A DNA stretch of 64,000 bases, from NCBI RefSeq assembly GCF_001435575.1, contig NZ_AZEA01000006.1, positions 712 to 64,711 on the forward strand, in the 5' to 3' direction. Positions 37,126-44,629 of this stretch are shown here, piece after piece (positions within the stretch are counted from its first letter, which is position 1; each line of letters begins with the position of its first letter). The notes below the pieces were generated by a model. That model did no database searches and was not told the origin of the DNA. It was given only the letters and a program-made list of their open reading frames with translations. The position numbers were made by a program, and so were the translations under genes. The stretch comes from Lentilactobacillus sunkii DSM 19904. GTDB taxonomy: Bacteria > Bacillota > Bacilli > Lactobacillales > Lactobacillaceae.

Positions 37126-38295
37126 ATGTCCAAAGTTCTGATTGTTAATGCAGGAAGTTCGTCTTTAAAATTCAAGTTATTCGATATGCCTCAAGAAACC
37201 GTGCTGGCCGATGGTGAAGTTGAACGGCTGAACATGCCGGGTTCAAAGGTTAAAATCAAGTATGGCGATGGTAAAGTATACAAATCCGAAGAAGACAAAA
37301 TCGACTACGAACGCTCAGCTGCGATCATGCTGAACAATCTCAAGGATCTGGGTGTCATCGATCACTTGAGAGATATTGACGCCATTGGTAACCGGGTTGT
37401 TGCCGGAAGCGATATCTTTGATAAAGTGGTTAAAATTGATGACGACAGCTTGTCTCAGATTGTCGAATTGGGAGATATTGCCCCCATTCATAATCCGGTT
37501 GAAGCTGAATACATTGAAATCATTCGGCGAATTCTTCCTGATACTGATCAGTACGCGGTCTTTGACAGTGCCTTCTTTAAAGACGTGCCGGAAGTCAACT
37601 CGATTTATGGGATTCCCTATGAGCTGACCAAGAAATTTACTATCCGCCGCTATGGTGAACATGGAATTAATCATGGCTTTATTACCCAGGAAGCCCAAGA
37701 AATGTTGGGCAATGACAAGGCTAAGCTGGTAACCCTTCATTTGGGCTCAGGAGCGTCTGTGGCCGCTGAGAAAAATGGCAAGTGTTATGACACCTCAATG
37801 GGCTTCACACCGATGAACGGCCTTGTAATGGGGACACGTTCGGGGGATGTTGACCCGGCTCTGGTTCCGTTCTTTATGAAGAAAATGGGCGCCAGTGCTG
37901 ACGAAGTGATCGACATGTTCAACAAGCGTTCAGGCTTGCTTGGTGTCTCCGGTGTCTCCTCTGATATGCGTGATTTGGAGGATTCGGATGCTGATCGGGC
38001 TAAATTAGCATTGGACATGTTCGTCAATCGAACGGTTAAGTTTGCCGCCAGCTACATCACTGAACTCGGTGGTGTTGACGCCATTGTCTTTTCTGGTGGA
38101 ATTGGTGAGCACGACAAATGGGTTCGTGAACAGGTCTGCGAGAAGCTTGGGATTTTTGGCATCAAGCTCGATGGTCAATTGAATGAAGAACAAAAACCCG
38201 GTGATCTTGGAGCTAAAGATTCATCTGCACGAATCTTGTTAATTCCTGCTAATGAGGAATTGGCAATGGTGCGGGATGTGGCAAAAGAACTTTAA
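37126..38295 (+). CDS. ackA: Acetate kinase
   Basis: This 389-aa ASKHA-fold kinase has the signature VNAGSSSLKFKLF at the N-terminus, HHLGSGAS-like TLHLGSGASVAAEKNG in mid-protein, the acetate-binding region MGTRSGDVDPALV, and VFSGGIGEH near the C-terminus. It converts acetyl phosphate and ADP to acetate and ATP. In heterofermenters acetyl phosphate comes from phosphoketolase acting on xylulose 5-phosphate, so this placement after gluconate and uronate genes fits pentose-phosphate flux. It has its own promoter and an ACGGAGG site, and is followed by a terminator. Confidence 0.95.
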   Translation: MSKVLIVNAGSSSLKFKLFDMPQETVLADGEVERLNMPGSKVKIKYGDGKVYKSEEDKIDYERSAAIMLNNLKDLGVIDHLRDIDAIGNRVVAGSDIFDKVVKIDDDSLSQIVELGDIAPIHNPVEAEYIEIIRRILPDTDQYAVFDSAFFKDVPEVNSIYGIPYELTKKFTIRRYGEHGINHGFITQEAQEMLGNDKAKLVTLHLGSGASVAAEKNGKCYDTSMGFTPMNGLVMGTRSGDVDPALVPFFMKKMGASADEVIDMFNKRSGLLGVSGVSSDMRDLEDSDADRAKLALDMFVNRTVKFAASYITELGGVDAIVFSGGIGEHDKWVREQVCEKLGIFGIKLDGQLNEEQKPGDLGAKDSSARILLIPANEELAMVRDVAKEL

Positions 38296-38308
38296 TAGGA
38301 AATCAACG

Positions 38309-38354
38309 AGAGGCTGGGACAAAAGTGTAAACTTTTGCCTCAGCCTCATTTTTG
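38309..38354 (+). terminator. Terminator of ackA
   Basis: GAGGCTGGGACAAAAGT pairs with ACTTTTGCCTCAGCCTC (one internal mismatch) and is followed by ATTTTTGG. It belongs to the same GCTGGGAC-type hairpin group as 27580-27617 and 49040-49084. Confidence 0.85.
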
Positions 38355-38362
38355 GTGGTGTC

Positions 38363-38496
38363 ATTATTACTTAGCAAAAACGTGCTCAAATCGGCTGATC
38401 CCGGCCATTTAAGGGAATACACCAACCATTCCAGAACCGGGAATAATTGATGTATTCCCTTAAATTCTGGGATCAAATCGCCTCTTTTCTCACTCT
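38363..38496 (-). repeat. Dispersed hairpin element, copy E (134 bp, minus strand)
   Basis: Read on the minus strand it begins AGAGTGAG at 38496 and ends GCACGTTTTTGCTAAGTAAT then AAT at 38363. Inside, ATTTAAGGGAATACA (38407-38421) is the exact inverse of TGTATTCCCTTAAAT (38451-38465), and TGATCCC (38396-38402) of GGGATCA (38469-38475). The ends match copies A, B and C while the stem sequence is different. It lies between the ackA terminator and the ABC transporter promoter. Confidence 0.8.
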
Positions 38497-38526
38497 CTTT
38501 TTGTGACATTTGTCATGTTAGATAGT

Positions 38527-38604
38527 GACAATAGAATCTATTGTCCAACCCCAAAATTTTATATTCTATATACATCAAGAACACATAGGAAAGAGGTTGG
38601 ACAA
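38527..38604 (+). promoter_or_regulatory. Nested inverted repeats in the ABC/two-component operon leader
   Basis: GACAATAGA-A-TCTATTGTC (38527-38545) is a perfect 9+1+9 palindrome. Overlapping it, TTGTCCAACC (38541-38550) is the exact inverse of GGTTGGACAA (38595-38604), and the second arm covers the ribosome binding site AAGAGG (38591-38596) and runs to 2 nt before the ATG at 38606. The first could be a binding site for the LuxR-type regulator of the operon. The second could hide the ribosome binding site in a hairpin. Confidence 0.65.
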
Positions 38605-38605
38605 C

Positions 38606-39496
38606 ATGGCAACAATTGTTAAAGCAAATAATATTTCAAAACATTTTGGTCAGAAATTAGTATTAGATGGTGTGAGCTTTGGGATTCACAAAGGCGAAAT
38701 TGTTGGATTAATTGGTGAAAACGGTGCTGGTAAAAGCACGTTAATCAACATTATCCTTGGACTGGATTCTCCTTCAAGTGGACACGTTAGTTTGTTTGAT
38801 AAGAAGAATGATGATAAGTCTGTTAAAGACAAAGTAGGGGTTATGTTTCAAGATAGCTACGGACTAAGTCGAATTCGGGGTACTGAAATGGTAGAACTTG
38901 TTCGAAGCCACTTTGCCAATCCATTACCCATCGCAACGATTAACGAATTGGCTGGATTAGGCCCGGATATGCGCACGATGGTTCTCAAAATGTCAGGTGG
39001 TCAAAGACGAAAGCTTAATTTTGCACTCGCAATGGCCGGAGATCCCGATATTTTGTTTTTGGATGAACCCACTGCGGGAATGGACTCCACAAGCCGGTAT
39101 GAGTTTTGGAATCAGGTAAGGCAACTCTCACAAGCGGGCAAAACAATCTTTGTCACCAGCCATTATTTGGAAGAGATTGAAGATATTGCAAGTCGCATTA
39201 TATTTTTGAGAAATCATCAGATCTTGTTTGATGGGACGATGGCTAATCTGAAAAATCGGTTTACCAAGTCGATTGTTGAATTTGACACTCGGAAGCCGGA
39301 GAAAGAAATAATTGCTTATGTTCATACGGGCAGCCTGGATTCTGATAACCAAGGCCACTATACATTCACAACTGATGACCCTGATAAATTAATTCAGGAA
39401 TTGGTGCCAGTCATTTCTGAAATTCAGCATATCAAAATTACTCAGAATACTTTAGACCAGATATTTAGAGAAGTTATGAAAGAAGGACAAAACTGA
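38606..39496 (+). CDS. ABC transporter ATP-binding protein
   Basis: This 296-aa ATPase has Walker A GENGAGKST, signature MSGGQRRKL and Walker B ILFLDEPTAGMD, with the H-loop in TSHYLEEIE. The C-terminal 80 residues match drug or bacteriocin-export ATPases (CcmA/NatA type). The frame is open from a GTG at 38525, but the first 27 codons cross the regulatory palindromes and the AAGAGG site points to the ATG at 38606. It overlaps the permease start by one nucleotide. With the permease it probably exports a lipid, peptide or drug, under control of the kinase-regulator pair in the same operon. Confidence 0.92.
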   Translation: MATIVKANNISKHFGQKLVLDGVSFGIHKGEIVGLIGENGAGKSTLINIILGLDSPSSGHVSLFDKKNDDKSVKDKVGVMFQDSYGLSRIRGTEMVELVRSHFANPLPIATINELAGLGPDMRTMVLKMSGGQRRKLNFALAMAGDPDILFLDEPTAGMDSTSRYEFWNQVRQLSQAGKTIFVTSHYLEEIEDIASRIIFLRNHQILFDGTMANLKNRFTKSIVEFDTRKPEKEIIAYVHTGSLDSDNQGHYTFTTDDPDKLIQELVPVISEIQHIKITQNTLDQIFREVMKEGQN

Positions 39497-40239
39497 TGAA
39501 ATCATATACTACACAATTAAAAATGGATATTAAACGCTTGATTATGCGTAATCCGAAATTTGTCATATTTGATGTTGGAATTCCGGTTGCCTTCTACGTC
39601 TTGTTCACCAAAGTGTTGAATGCTGGAATGCCGAGTTCTTTTGACAAGTCATATATGGTCAACATGGCAATCTATGCGACGCTATTATCTTCGATTGTAA
39701 CCGTTGCAAATAATGTTTTGTCCGATCAGGAAGAAAAGTATCTCCGCTTTATTGATGTATCTCCAGTCTCTCGAATCGTGTACTATACTTCTATCGGAAC
39801 GGCACTGATGATTCTAACATTACTTGAAGTGTTGGTAATCGAACTGGTTGGATATTTTTATGTCGGGGTTTCCCTGCCGATTAGCAGTTTGTTGTGGGCG
39901 CTCGTTATCGTGACGATCGCCAGTATTCCACTGACAGTGTTTGGTGTCCTTCTGGCGTATACAGGATCAAGCAGTTTAGTAAATCTCCTTGTTTATCTGA
40001 TCGTATTTCCTGTAGCAATTTTGAGTGGCCTTTGGTGGCCGTTACAAATGCTCCCAGCTTGGGGTCAACATATTGGTAAACTCTTACCAACTTATCAAAC
40101 TTCTGTTATTGTTAATAATGTGATACAGAATCAGTCATTTTCTATGAAGCCGATCATTATTTTACTGAGTTGGTTGATAGTTGGGGCTTTTGCGATAATC
40201 GGTACCCAGAAAATCCAAAAGATGCGAGTAAGTAAATGA
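39496..40239 (+). CDS. ABC-2 type transporter permease
   Basis: This 247-aa protein has six predicted membrane helices in the ABC-2 pattern, with a cytoplasmic N-terminal stretch (KMDIKRLIMRNPKF) and the coupling-helix region NVLSDQEEKYLRFIDVSPVSR after helix 2. Its ATG overlaps the last base of the ATPase stop codon and its end overlaps the kinase start by 4 nt, so the four genes are translationally coupled. It should form the membrane part of the exporter. The substrate cannot be read from sequence. Similar arrangements occur with DesKR, LiaRS-like and YvfTU systems. Confidence 0.88.
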   Translation: MKSYTTQLKMDIKRLIMRNPKFVIFDVGIPVAFYVLFTKVLNAGMPSSFDKSYMVNMAIYATLLSSIVTVANNVLSDQEEKYLRFIDVSPVSRIVYYTSIGTALMILTLLEVLVIELVGYFYVGVSLPISSLLWALVIVTIASIPLTVFGVLLAYTGSSSLVNLLVYLIVFPVAILSGLWWPLQMLPAWGQHIGKLLPTYQTSVIVNNVIQNQSFSMKPIIILLSWLIVGAFAIIGTQKIQKMRVSK

Positions 40240-41360
40240 AATTTTTAAAGGAACACATTTTATTTCCAAAGCGCTTCGGAGTCTATCCATACTTCTGGTT
40301 ACTTTGGATTACATTCCCGGCGATGGAGATTTGGCCGTTTGATTCGATCAAAAAGATTGTGGCAACACTTTTCCTGCTTACATTTTTACTTTTTTATCGA
40401 AATGGCTTTTTAGTGACAAAGTATTTGTCAGTGTGGATATATGGCCAATATGCGATTGCCATCATATTGACAATTACTAACCAGTGGCAATATCTCTTAT
40501 TGTTCACAGCTTGGGAAATCGGTTCACTGCCGATCACTCAAAGATTGTTTTATCGATACCTGATTGCCTACTATTTAACAGTGTTTTTAACAGTGGGATC
40601 TGTTATCTATCTATACCAGGTTAACGTATTTGACTTAAATGGTTCATCATCTGTCAATTTCATTATGGTTCTGTTTGAACTGTTCTCACCTTTGGCGGCT
40701 AAATCCATTTCAAATTCGTATCGGCGGACTCAGGAATTGCGGATGCAGAATTCACGTTATGCTGATCTGATTAAGCGAGGTGAACGTGAGCGAATTGCCA
40801 GAGACTTACATGATACGCTTGGCCAATCATTTTCAACTATTACAATAAAAGCTGAATTGGCCTCAAAACTCTTAGAGAAAAAGCCGGAGCAGGTAAAGAC
40901 TGAATTGAATCAGATTGCTGAAGCATCAAGAAATAATCTTCAAGTGGTTCGTGAGATTGTAACTGGATTGCGGCAATTATCGATTTCCGAGATGATGATT
41001 GAATTGACGGATTCATTTGATCCCGCCAATATCATGATGGATAGTGAAGGTGAAGAAACAGCTCAAACCTGGCCTGCCAAAGTTCAAACTGCCATTGCAG
41101 AGGTTTTAAGAGAGGCTGGAACAAACATTATTAACTATAGTCATGCACGCAATGTCCAAGTATCTTTTAAAGAGGAATCAGATACCTACATTGCTCTGAT
41201 AGCTGATAATGGTATTGGAATTGGAACGGTTCGAAAGAATGCTCATGGTATATCCGGTATGAAGGAACGAGTAAGTATTGCGGGCGGGAAAATTGACATT
41301 CAAACTAGCACAAAAGGGACGACGATTCGCATCGCCTTGCCAAAGGAGAGTGTTAAATGA
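40236..41360 (+). CDS. Sensor histidine kinase, DesK/NarL-partner type (HisKA_3)
   Basis: This 374-aa kinase has five or six N-terminal membrane helices (residues of about 15-150) and no large extracellular domain, suggesting that it senses the membrane itself. The dimerisation and phosphoacceptor motif ERERIARDLHDTLGQS places the phosphorylated His at 192. An HATPase_c domain follows (EVLREAGTNIINYSHA, LIADNGIGI, HGISGMKERV). ATGA overlaps join it to the permease before it and to the regulator after it. Its signal may be membrane fluidity or damage, by analogy with DesK and LiaS. Confidence 0.92.
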   Translation: MKFLKEHILFPKRFGVYPYFWLLWITFPAMEIWPFDSIKKIVATLFLLTFLLFYRNGFLVTKYLSVWIYGQYAIAIILTITNQWQYLLLFTAWEIGSLPITQRLFYRYLIAYYLTVFLTVGSVIYLYQVNVFDLNGSSSVNFIMVLFELFSPLAAKSISNSYRRTQELRMQNSRYADLIKRGERERIARDLHDTLGQSFSTITIKAELASKLLEKKPEQVKTELNQIAEASRNNLQVVREIVTGLRQLSISEMMIELTDSFDPANIMMDSEGEETAQTWPAKVQTAIAEVLREAGTNIINYSHARNVQVSFKEESDTYIALIADNGIGIGTVRKNAHGISGMKERVSIAGGKIDIQTSTKGTTIRIALPKESVK

Positions 41361-41965
41361 CAATTCGAATTATCTTAGCTGAAGACCAAAGCTTATTAAG
41401 CAGTGCCTTATCACAGCTTCTGAATTTAGAAGATGATCTTGAAGTAATTGGGACTTATTCCAATGGTGAAGATGCATATAGCCATATTAAATATGAATTG
41501 CCAGATGTTGCTATTTTAGATATTGAGATGCCTAAAAAAACAGGACTCGAAGTTGCGGAACAAATCGCTGAAGAGCAATTGAATGTAAAAACGATTATTT
41601 TAACCACTTTTGCTAACAAACAGTATTTCCAAACTGCTGTTAAAGCTAACGTTAAGGGATACTTGCTTAAGGATATTCCAAGCGATGAACTTGTTCAGTC
41701 AATTCGTGATGTTGTTGAAGGCAAAACGATTTATTCTCCTGAGTTGGTTAGTTCAATTTTGGGGGATGTTGCTAATCCACTTACCACAAAGGAAACCCAA
41801 ATTCTCAAAGAAATACACAAAGGGAAGTCCACCGCACAAATTGCAAGTACCTTGTTTCTTTCCAACGGAACCGTTCGGAATTACATTTCTTCGATTCTTA
41901 GCAAGCTAGGTGCTGCAAATCGTATTGAAGCGTTGAATATTGCTGAAAAACGTAATTGGATATAA
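41357..41965 (+). CDS. LuxR/NarL-family response regulator
   Basis: This 202-aa regulator has a receiver domain with acidic pocket AEDQ (Glu-Asp near residue 9-10), phosphoacceptor Asp55 in AILDIEMPKKTG, Thr in ILTTFAN and Lys in YLLKDIP. It ends with a LuxR-type HTH (residues of about 140-200: LTTKETQILKEIHKGKSTAQIA, LFLSNGTVRNYISSILSKLGA read in pieces). It is phosphorylated by the kinase encoded just upstream and probably binds the palindrome at 38527-38545 to control its own operon. A bidirectional terminator follows at 41983-42021. Confidence 0.93.
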   Translation: MTIRIILAEDQSLLSSALSQLLNLEDDLEVIGTYSNGEDAYSHIKYELPDVAILDIEMPKKTGLEVAEQIAEEQLNVKTIILTTFANKQYFQTAVKANVKGYLLKDIPSDELVQSIRDVVEGKTIYSPELVSSILGDVANPLTTKETQILKEIHKGKSTAQIASTLFLSNGTVRNYISSILSKLGAANRIEALNIAEKRNWI

Positions 41966-41982
41966 TAAAGAAATCTGTAACT

Positions 41983-42021
41983 GAAAAGCGGCAGCCAATT
42001 TAAATTGGCTACCACTTTTCT
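41983..42021. terminator. Bidirectional terminator between the regulator and Abi genes
   Basis: GAAAAG-GG-AGCCAATT pairs with AATTGGCT-CC-CTTTTC, with a TA centre and short mismatches. A and T runs flank it on both sides, and it lies between convergent genes. Confidence 0.85.
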
Positions 42022-42033
42022 TTGATCAATTGC

Positions 42034-43044
42034 TTAGCTTTGAATTTGTAATGAACTCTCCCAATTATTTGGGAAACCCATTAAATTGAGTATCGCTTCA
42101 AGCTTTACATTAACTAAAGCTCTTTCTAAGTCGGAGAATGTCAACTTAATAGATGAAATCATCTGTTCGAAATGTTCAGGGGTTAACAACAGTGCCATCA
42201 TTGAGATCATTGTGAACAGATCAGTTTTATTGTTGTCCGTATTGGAGAAGATAGGGTTGCTGATAAAAAACTTATTGAATAGGGAAAGTTTTAATCTAGA
42301 TTTCACCTTAAACGTATAAAGGCGTTCATCATGGGCACATTTATTTCTGAAAAAATTAGCAGCTTGAATAGTAGCCTTTAGTTCTGTTATATCAATTTTT
42401 TGAGTGGAAGACCATCGCTTTTTAAAGTGCAAACTGAAATCTTTTGCTATCGATTGTTTAACCTTGTCCTCTAACGAATCAAAAAAGTGCTGGACTTCAC
42501 CAAAGGTCATGCTGTTAATTAGCACCCATATGGGCACATGATCATATTGTTTCACATAATGCTTTATGTAATCTAATCCATTCCAGGAACTAGACCCGTT
42601 TTTTAAGCGCCGACTTAATGAGTTTAGGTTGTTTAGTACTAGATTGAATGATTTTTTATCATCACGATAGGAGTGTATATCTAAGTATGCATATGGCTCA
42701 CTGTGATATTTTGCAAATTCATATGCAACAATAGATTTCAATTTCACTTCAATCAAAAGCAAGTATTCCAACAAGATACTTCGTAATTTTGAATCCATTA
42801 TATATACGGAAAAGAGTTCATCAAAAAGTGCATTGGTAATGAAGACTTCAGGTTTTACGACCTGCCCTAAAGTATCTTTTTTCAAGAATGGATCTTTATA
42901 GCCATTGATAACATTGTAATAGTTGTTGTTTAACAGTAGTTCCTTCGTGGAATCTGGGTCAGTAATTGTAAGGCCTCTTGTTTCTAAAACTTTGATTTGA
43001 TCATCAAGTGATTTGAATGGTCTTTTACTTAATCGGTTCATCAT
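42034..43044 (-). CDS. Abi-family (AbiD/AbiF, Abi_2) abortive-infection protein
   Basis: This 336-aa protein fits the Abi_2 family: the N-terminus RPFKSLDDQIKVLETRGL, then NNNYYNVINGYKDPFL, and RNKCAHDERLY at residues 233-243. The Arg233-x4-His238 spacing is the HEPN RNase motif, so it may cleave RNA and stop growth when phage infection is sensed. ATG codons at 43044 and 43041 both follow AGGAGATT on the minus strand. It is a single gene between terminators, as is common for acquired defence genes. No partner or antitoxin gene is adjacent. Defence activity is inferred from family only. Confidence 0.85.
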   Translation of the reverse strand: MMNRLSKRPFKSLDDQIKVLETRGLTITDPDSTKELLLNNNYYNVINGYKDPFLKKDTLGQVVKPEVFITNALFDELFSVYIMDSKLRSILLEYLLLIEVKLKSIVAYEFAKYHSEPYAYLDIHSYRDDKKSFNLVLNNLNSLSRRLKNGSSSWNGLDYIKHYVKQYDHVPIWVLINSMTFGEVQHFFDSLEDKVKQSIAKDFSLHFKKRWSSTQKIDITELKATIQAANFFRNKCAHDERLYTFKVKSRLKLSLFNKFFISNPIFSNTDNNKTDLFTMISMMALLLTPEHFEQMISSIKLTFSDLERALVNVKLEAILNLMGFPNNWESSLQIQS

Positions 43045-43153
43045 AATCTCCTAAAAAAAAGCGCCAGTCCGCGGACGGAATCTGGCAAGGTCTCTTCATG
43101 TATTATATCAGATCCGTCAATTGTTCCACAAGCTTTTTTATTTAATCAAATAA

Positions 43154-43196
43154 TAAAAAACGAGGATGCAAAGTTTTTGACTTTACATCCTCGTTG
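43154..43196 (-). terminator. Terminator of galM
   Basis: AACGAGGATG-AAAGT pairs with ACTTT-CATCCTCGTT, and on the minus strand the stem is followed by TTTTTTATTATTT. The Abi gene upstream on the same strand starts about 110 bp away (start 43044). A smaller hairpin, GCCAG/CTGGC, lies at 43068-43087. Confidence 0.85.
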
Positions 43197-43218
43197 CGTT
43201 ATCAAAGGTACTGAAGAA

Positions 43219-44235
43219 TTAGAATTCCACCTTGTACTTAATTGAATAAGTCTTCTCTTCACCAGCTGGCAAAGTAACATCACCAAAGCCTTCATGGTTA
43301 GGTGTATCCGGCAGGTTCTGGGCTTCCAAAGCAATTGCCATGTAAGGACCGCCTTGGCCTCGTAAGTAATTAGTCCCGGTTAAATCATCAGGTGTGAAGA
43401 CAACCAGAGCGTTACGGTTTGAGCTGATTGAAACGCTGCGGCCACTTTCTGGGTCTGATAATTTAGCAACTGGTTCATCATCTTTGTGCTGATTAATTTC
43501 AAAGACTTCATCGTAACTGTGGCCAACTTCAGCCTTCATGTCGTCAATTCCAACTTTTAAGTTCTGGTTGTCACGGAAGTCGTATGGTGTGTCATCAACG
43601 GCGACCTTTTTGCCTGAAGGAGTCTTGTCAGAGTTGAGCTCCAAGTAGTGATCAGCATTGATTTGGAGTGACTGGCCATTGATGCTGTCGCCTTCACTCA
43701 AGTTGAAGTACATATGTTGAGTTGGGTTGAACAGGGTATCGGCGTCACTCTTGGCACTGTATGTTGCAGTTAATTCATTATCATTGTTAAGTGAGAATGT
43801 AATCTTAACGTCAATGTTGCCAGGGAATGAATCCTCGGAAGAATCGATGTGTTTGGTAAAGACGATTGTGTCACCGTCAAATGAGCCATCCCAAATCTGG
43901 GTATTGAATCCGTGAGGGCCACCATGCAAAGTGGTTGTGCCTTCGTTTGAATCAACGTGATACTCTTTGCCCTTGATCTTGAAAGTTCCATTAGTGATTC
44001 GGCCGGCAGTTCGTCCAATTGCTTGGCAGAAATATTGATTCTTCATCAATTCTTCACTACTTGGGACGCTGACTAAAATGTTAGTGGGCTTACCATCAGG
44101 ACCCGGAACGTTGAATTCTTCCAGGGTTGCACCAAAGGTGATTGCAGAAACGGAAACATCATGATCGTTGGTGATCGTGAACTTTTGAATATCTTGACCG
44201 TCTAACTTATCGAACAATTCTTTCTTTGTATTCAT
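43219..44235 (-). CDS. galM: Aldose 1-epimerase (galactose mutarotase)
   Basis: This 338-aa protein has GalM motifs: FCQAIGRTAGRITNGTF, TTLHGGPHGFNTQIWDG with a substrate-binding His, FNPTQHMYFNLSEG with the catalytic His, and a late GHSYDEVFE with the base Glu region. It interconverts alpha and beta aldoses (arabinose, galactose or glucose). The frame is open to 44325, but AAGGAGAT on the minus strand selects the ATG at 44235. Its promoter region is shared with the 58-aa gene and araR and holds AraR-like and CRE sites, so it is probably part of the arabinose response. Confidence 0.9.
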   Translation of the reverse strand: MNTKKELFDKLDGQDIQKFTITNDHDVSVSAITFGATLEEFNVPGPDGKPTNILVSVPSSEELMKNQYFCQAIGRTAGRITNGTFKIKGKEYHVDSNEGTTTLHGGPHGFNTQIWDGSFDGDTIVFTKHIDSSEDSFPGNIDVKITFSLNNDNELTATYSAKSDADTLFNPTQHMYFNLSEGDSINGQSLQINADHYLELNSDKTPSGKKVAVDDTPYDFRDNQNLKVGIDDMKAEVGHSYDEVFEINQHKDDEPVAKLSDPESGRSVSISSNRNALVVFTPDDLTGTNYLRGQGGPYMAIALEAQNLPDTPNHEGFGDVTLPAGEEKTYSIKYKVEF

Positions 44236-44268
44236 ATAGATAAATCTCCTTAGAAAATAAATTGTGGT

Positions 44269-44348
44269 TGTGAAACCGCTTTTATATGTATTATAATATG
44301 TTTTTGTACGGTGATGCAATACCAATTCTTTAATTTATCCGTATAATT
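44269..44348. promoter_or_regulatory. Divergent galM / araR-region promoter with CRE and AraR-like operator
   Basis: On the minus strand, -35 TTGCAT (44319-44314) and -10 TATAAT (44295-44290) are 18 bp apart. A CRE-like TGAAACCGCTTTTA (44269-44282) lies downstream of that -10, within the galM leader. ATTTATCCGTATAATT (44333-44348) is a near-palindrome that matches the operator before araE (ATTTATGCGTATAAAT), and a half site TTTTTGTACGG is at 44301-44311. AraR control of galM and of its own gene is inferred. Confidence 0.65.
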
Positions 44349-44420
44349 CTATATTAATTTTCACCAAAGTATGATATTTTTATTACTAGAGTGATTTAAC
44401 GAAACGCGAGAGGGAATACG

Positions 44421-44597
44421 ATGAAAACTTTATTGTACGGATTATCAGGCTTTACAGATTTATTGATTATTGTTTTTATTTTCATGGGAATGTATGAATT
44501 TGCCCGTAAGGATCAGACTAAACGCAACCATCATTTCATTATATGGGCATTTGTTTGCGTATTCATCACCTATGGTTTGTTAATGTTAACAGAGTAG
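44421..44597 (+). CDS. Small 58-aa membrane protein upstream of araR
   Basis: The frame starts ATG with GAGAGGGA 6 nt upstream and encodes 58 residues: MKTLLYGLSGFTDLLII, a helix to MGMYEF, a short basic loop ARKDQTKRNHHF, and a second helix IIWAFVCVFITYGLLML. Two membrane helices with a positive loop between them suggest a hairpin membrane protein. It ends 32 bp before the araR start, and is probably cotranscribed with it. Genes this short are often missed. Function unknown; no similarity that I can name. Confidence 0.7.
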   Translation: MKTLLYGLSGFTDLLIIVFIFMGMYEFARKDQTKRNHHFIIWAFVCVFITYGLLMLTE

Positions 44598-44629
44598 AAC
44601 CAGCAATTTGAACGCGGGGGGATAGTATC

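Noticed and set aside
38525-38605. Upstream extension of the ABC ATPase frame
   Set aside because: The 27 extra codons cross two inverted repeats and lack a ribosome binding site, while the ATG at 38606 has one and begins the conserved domain.
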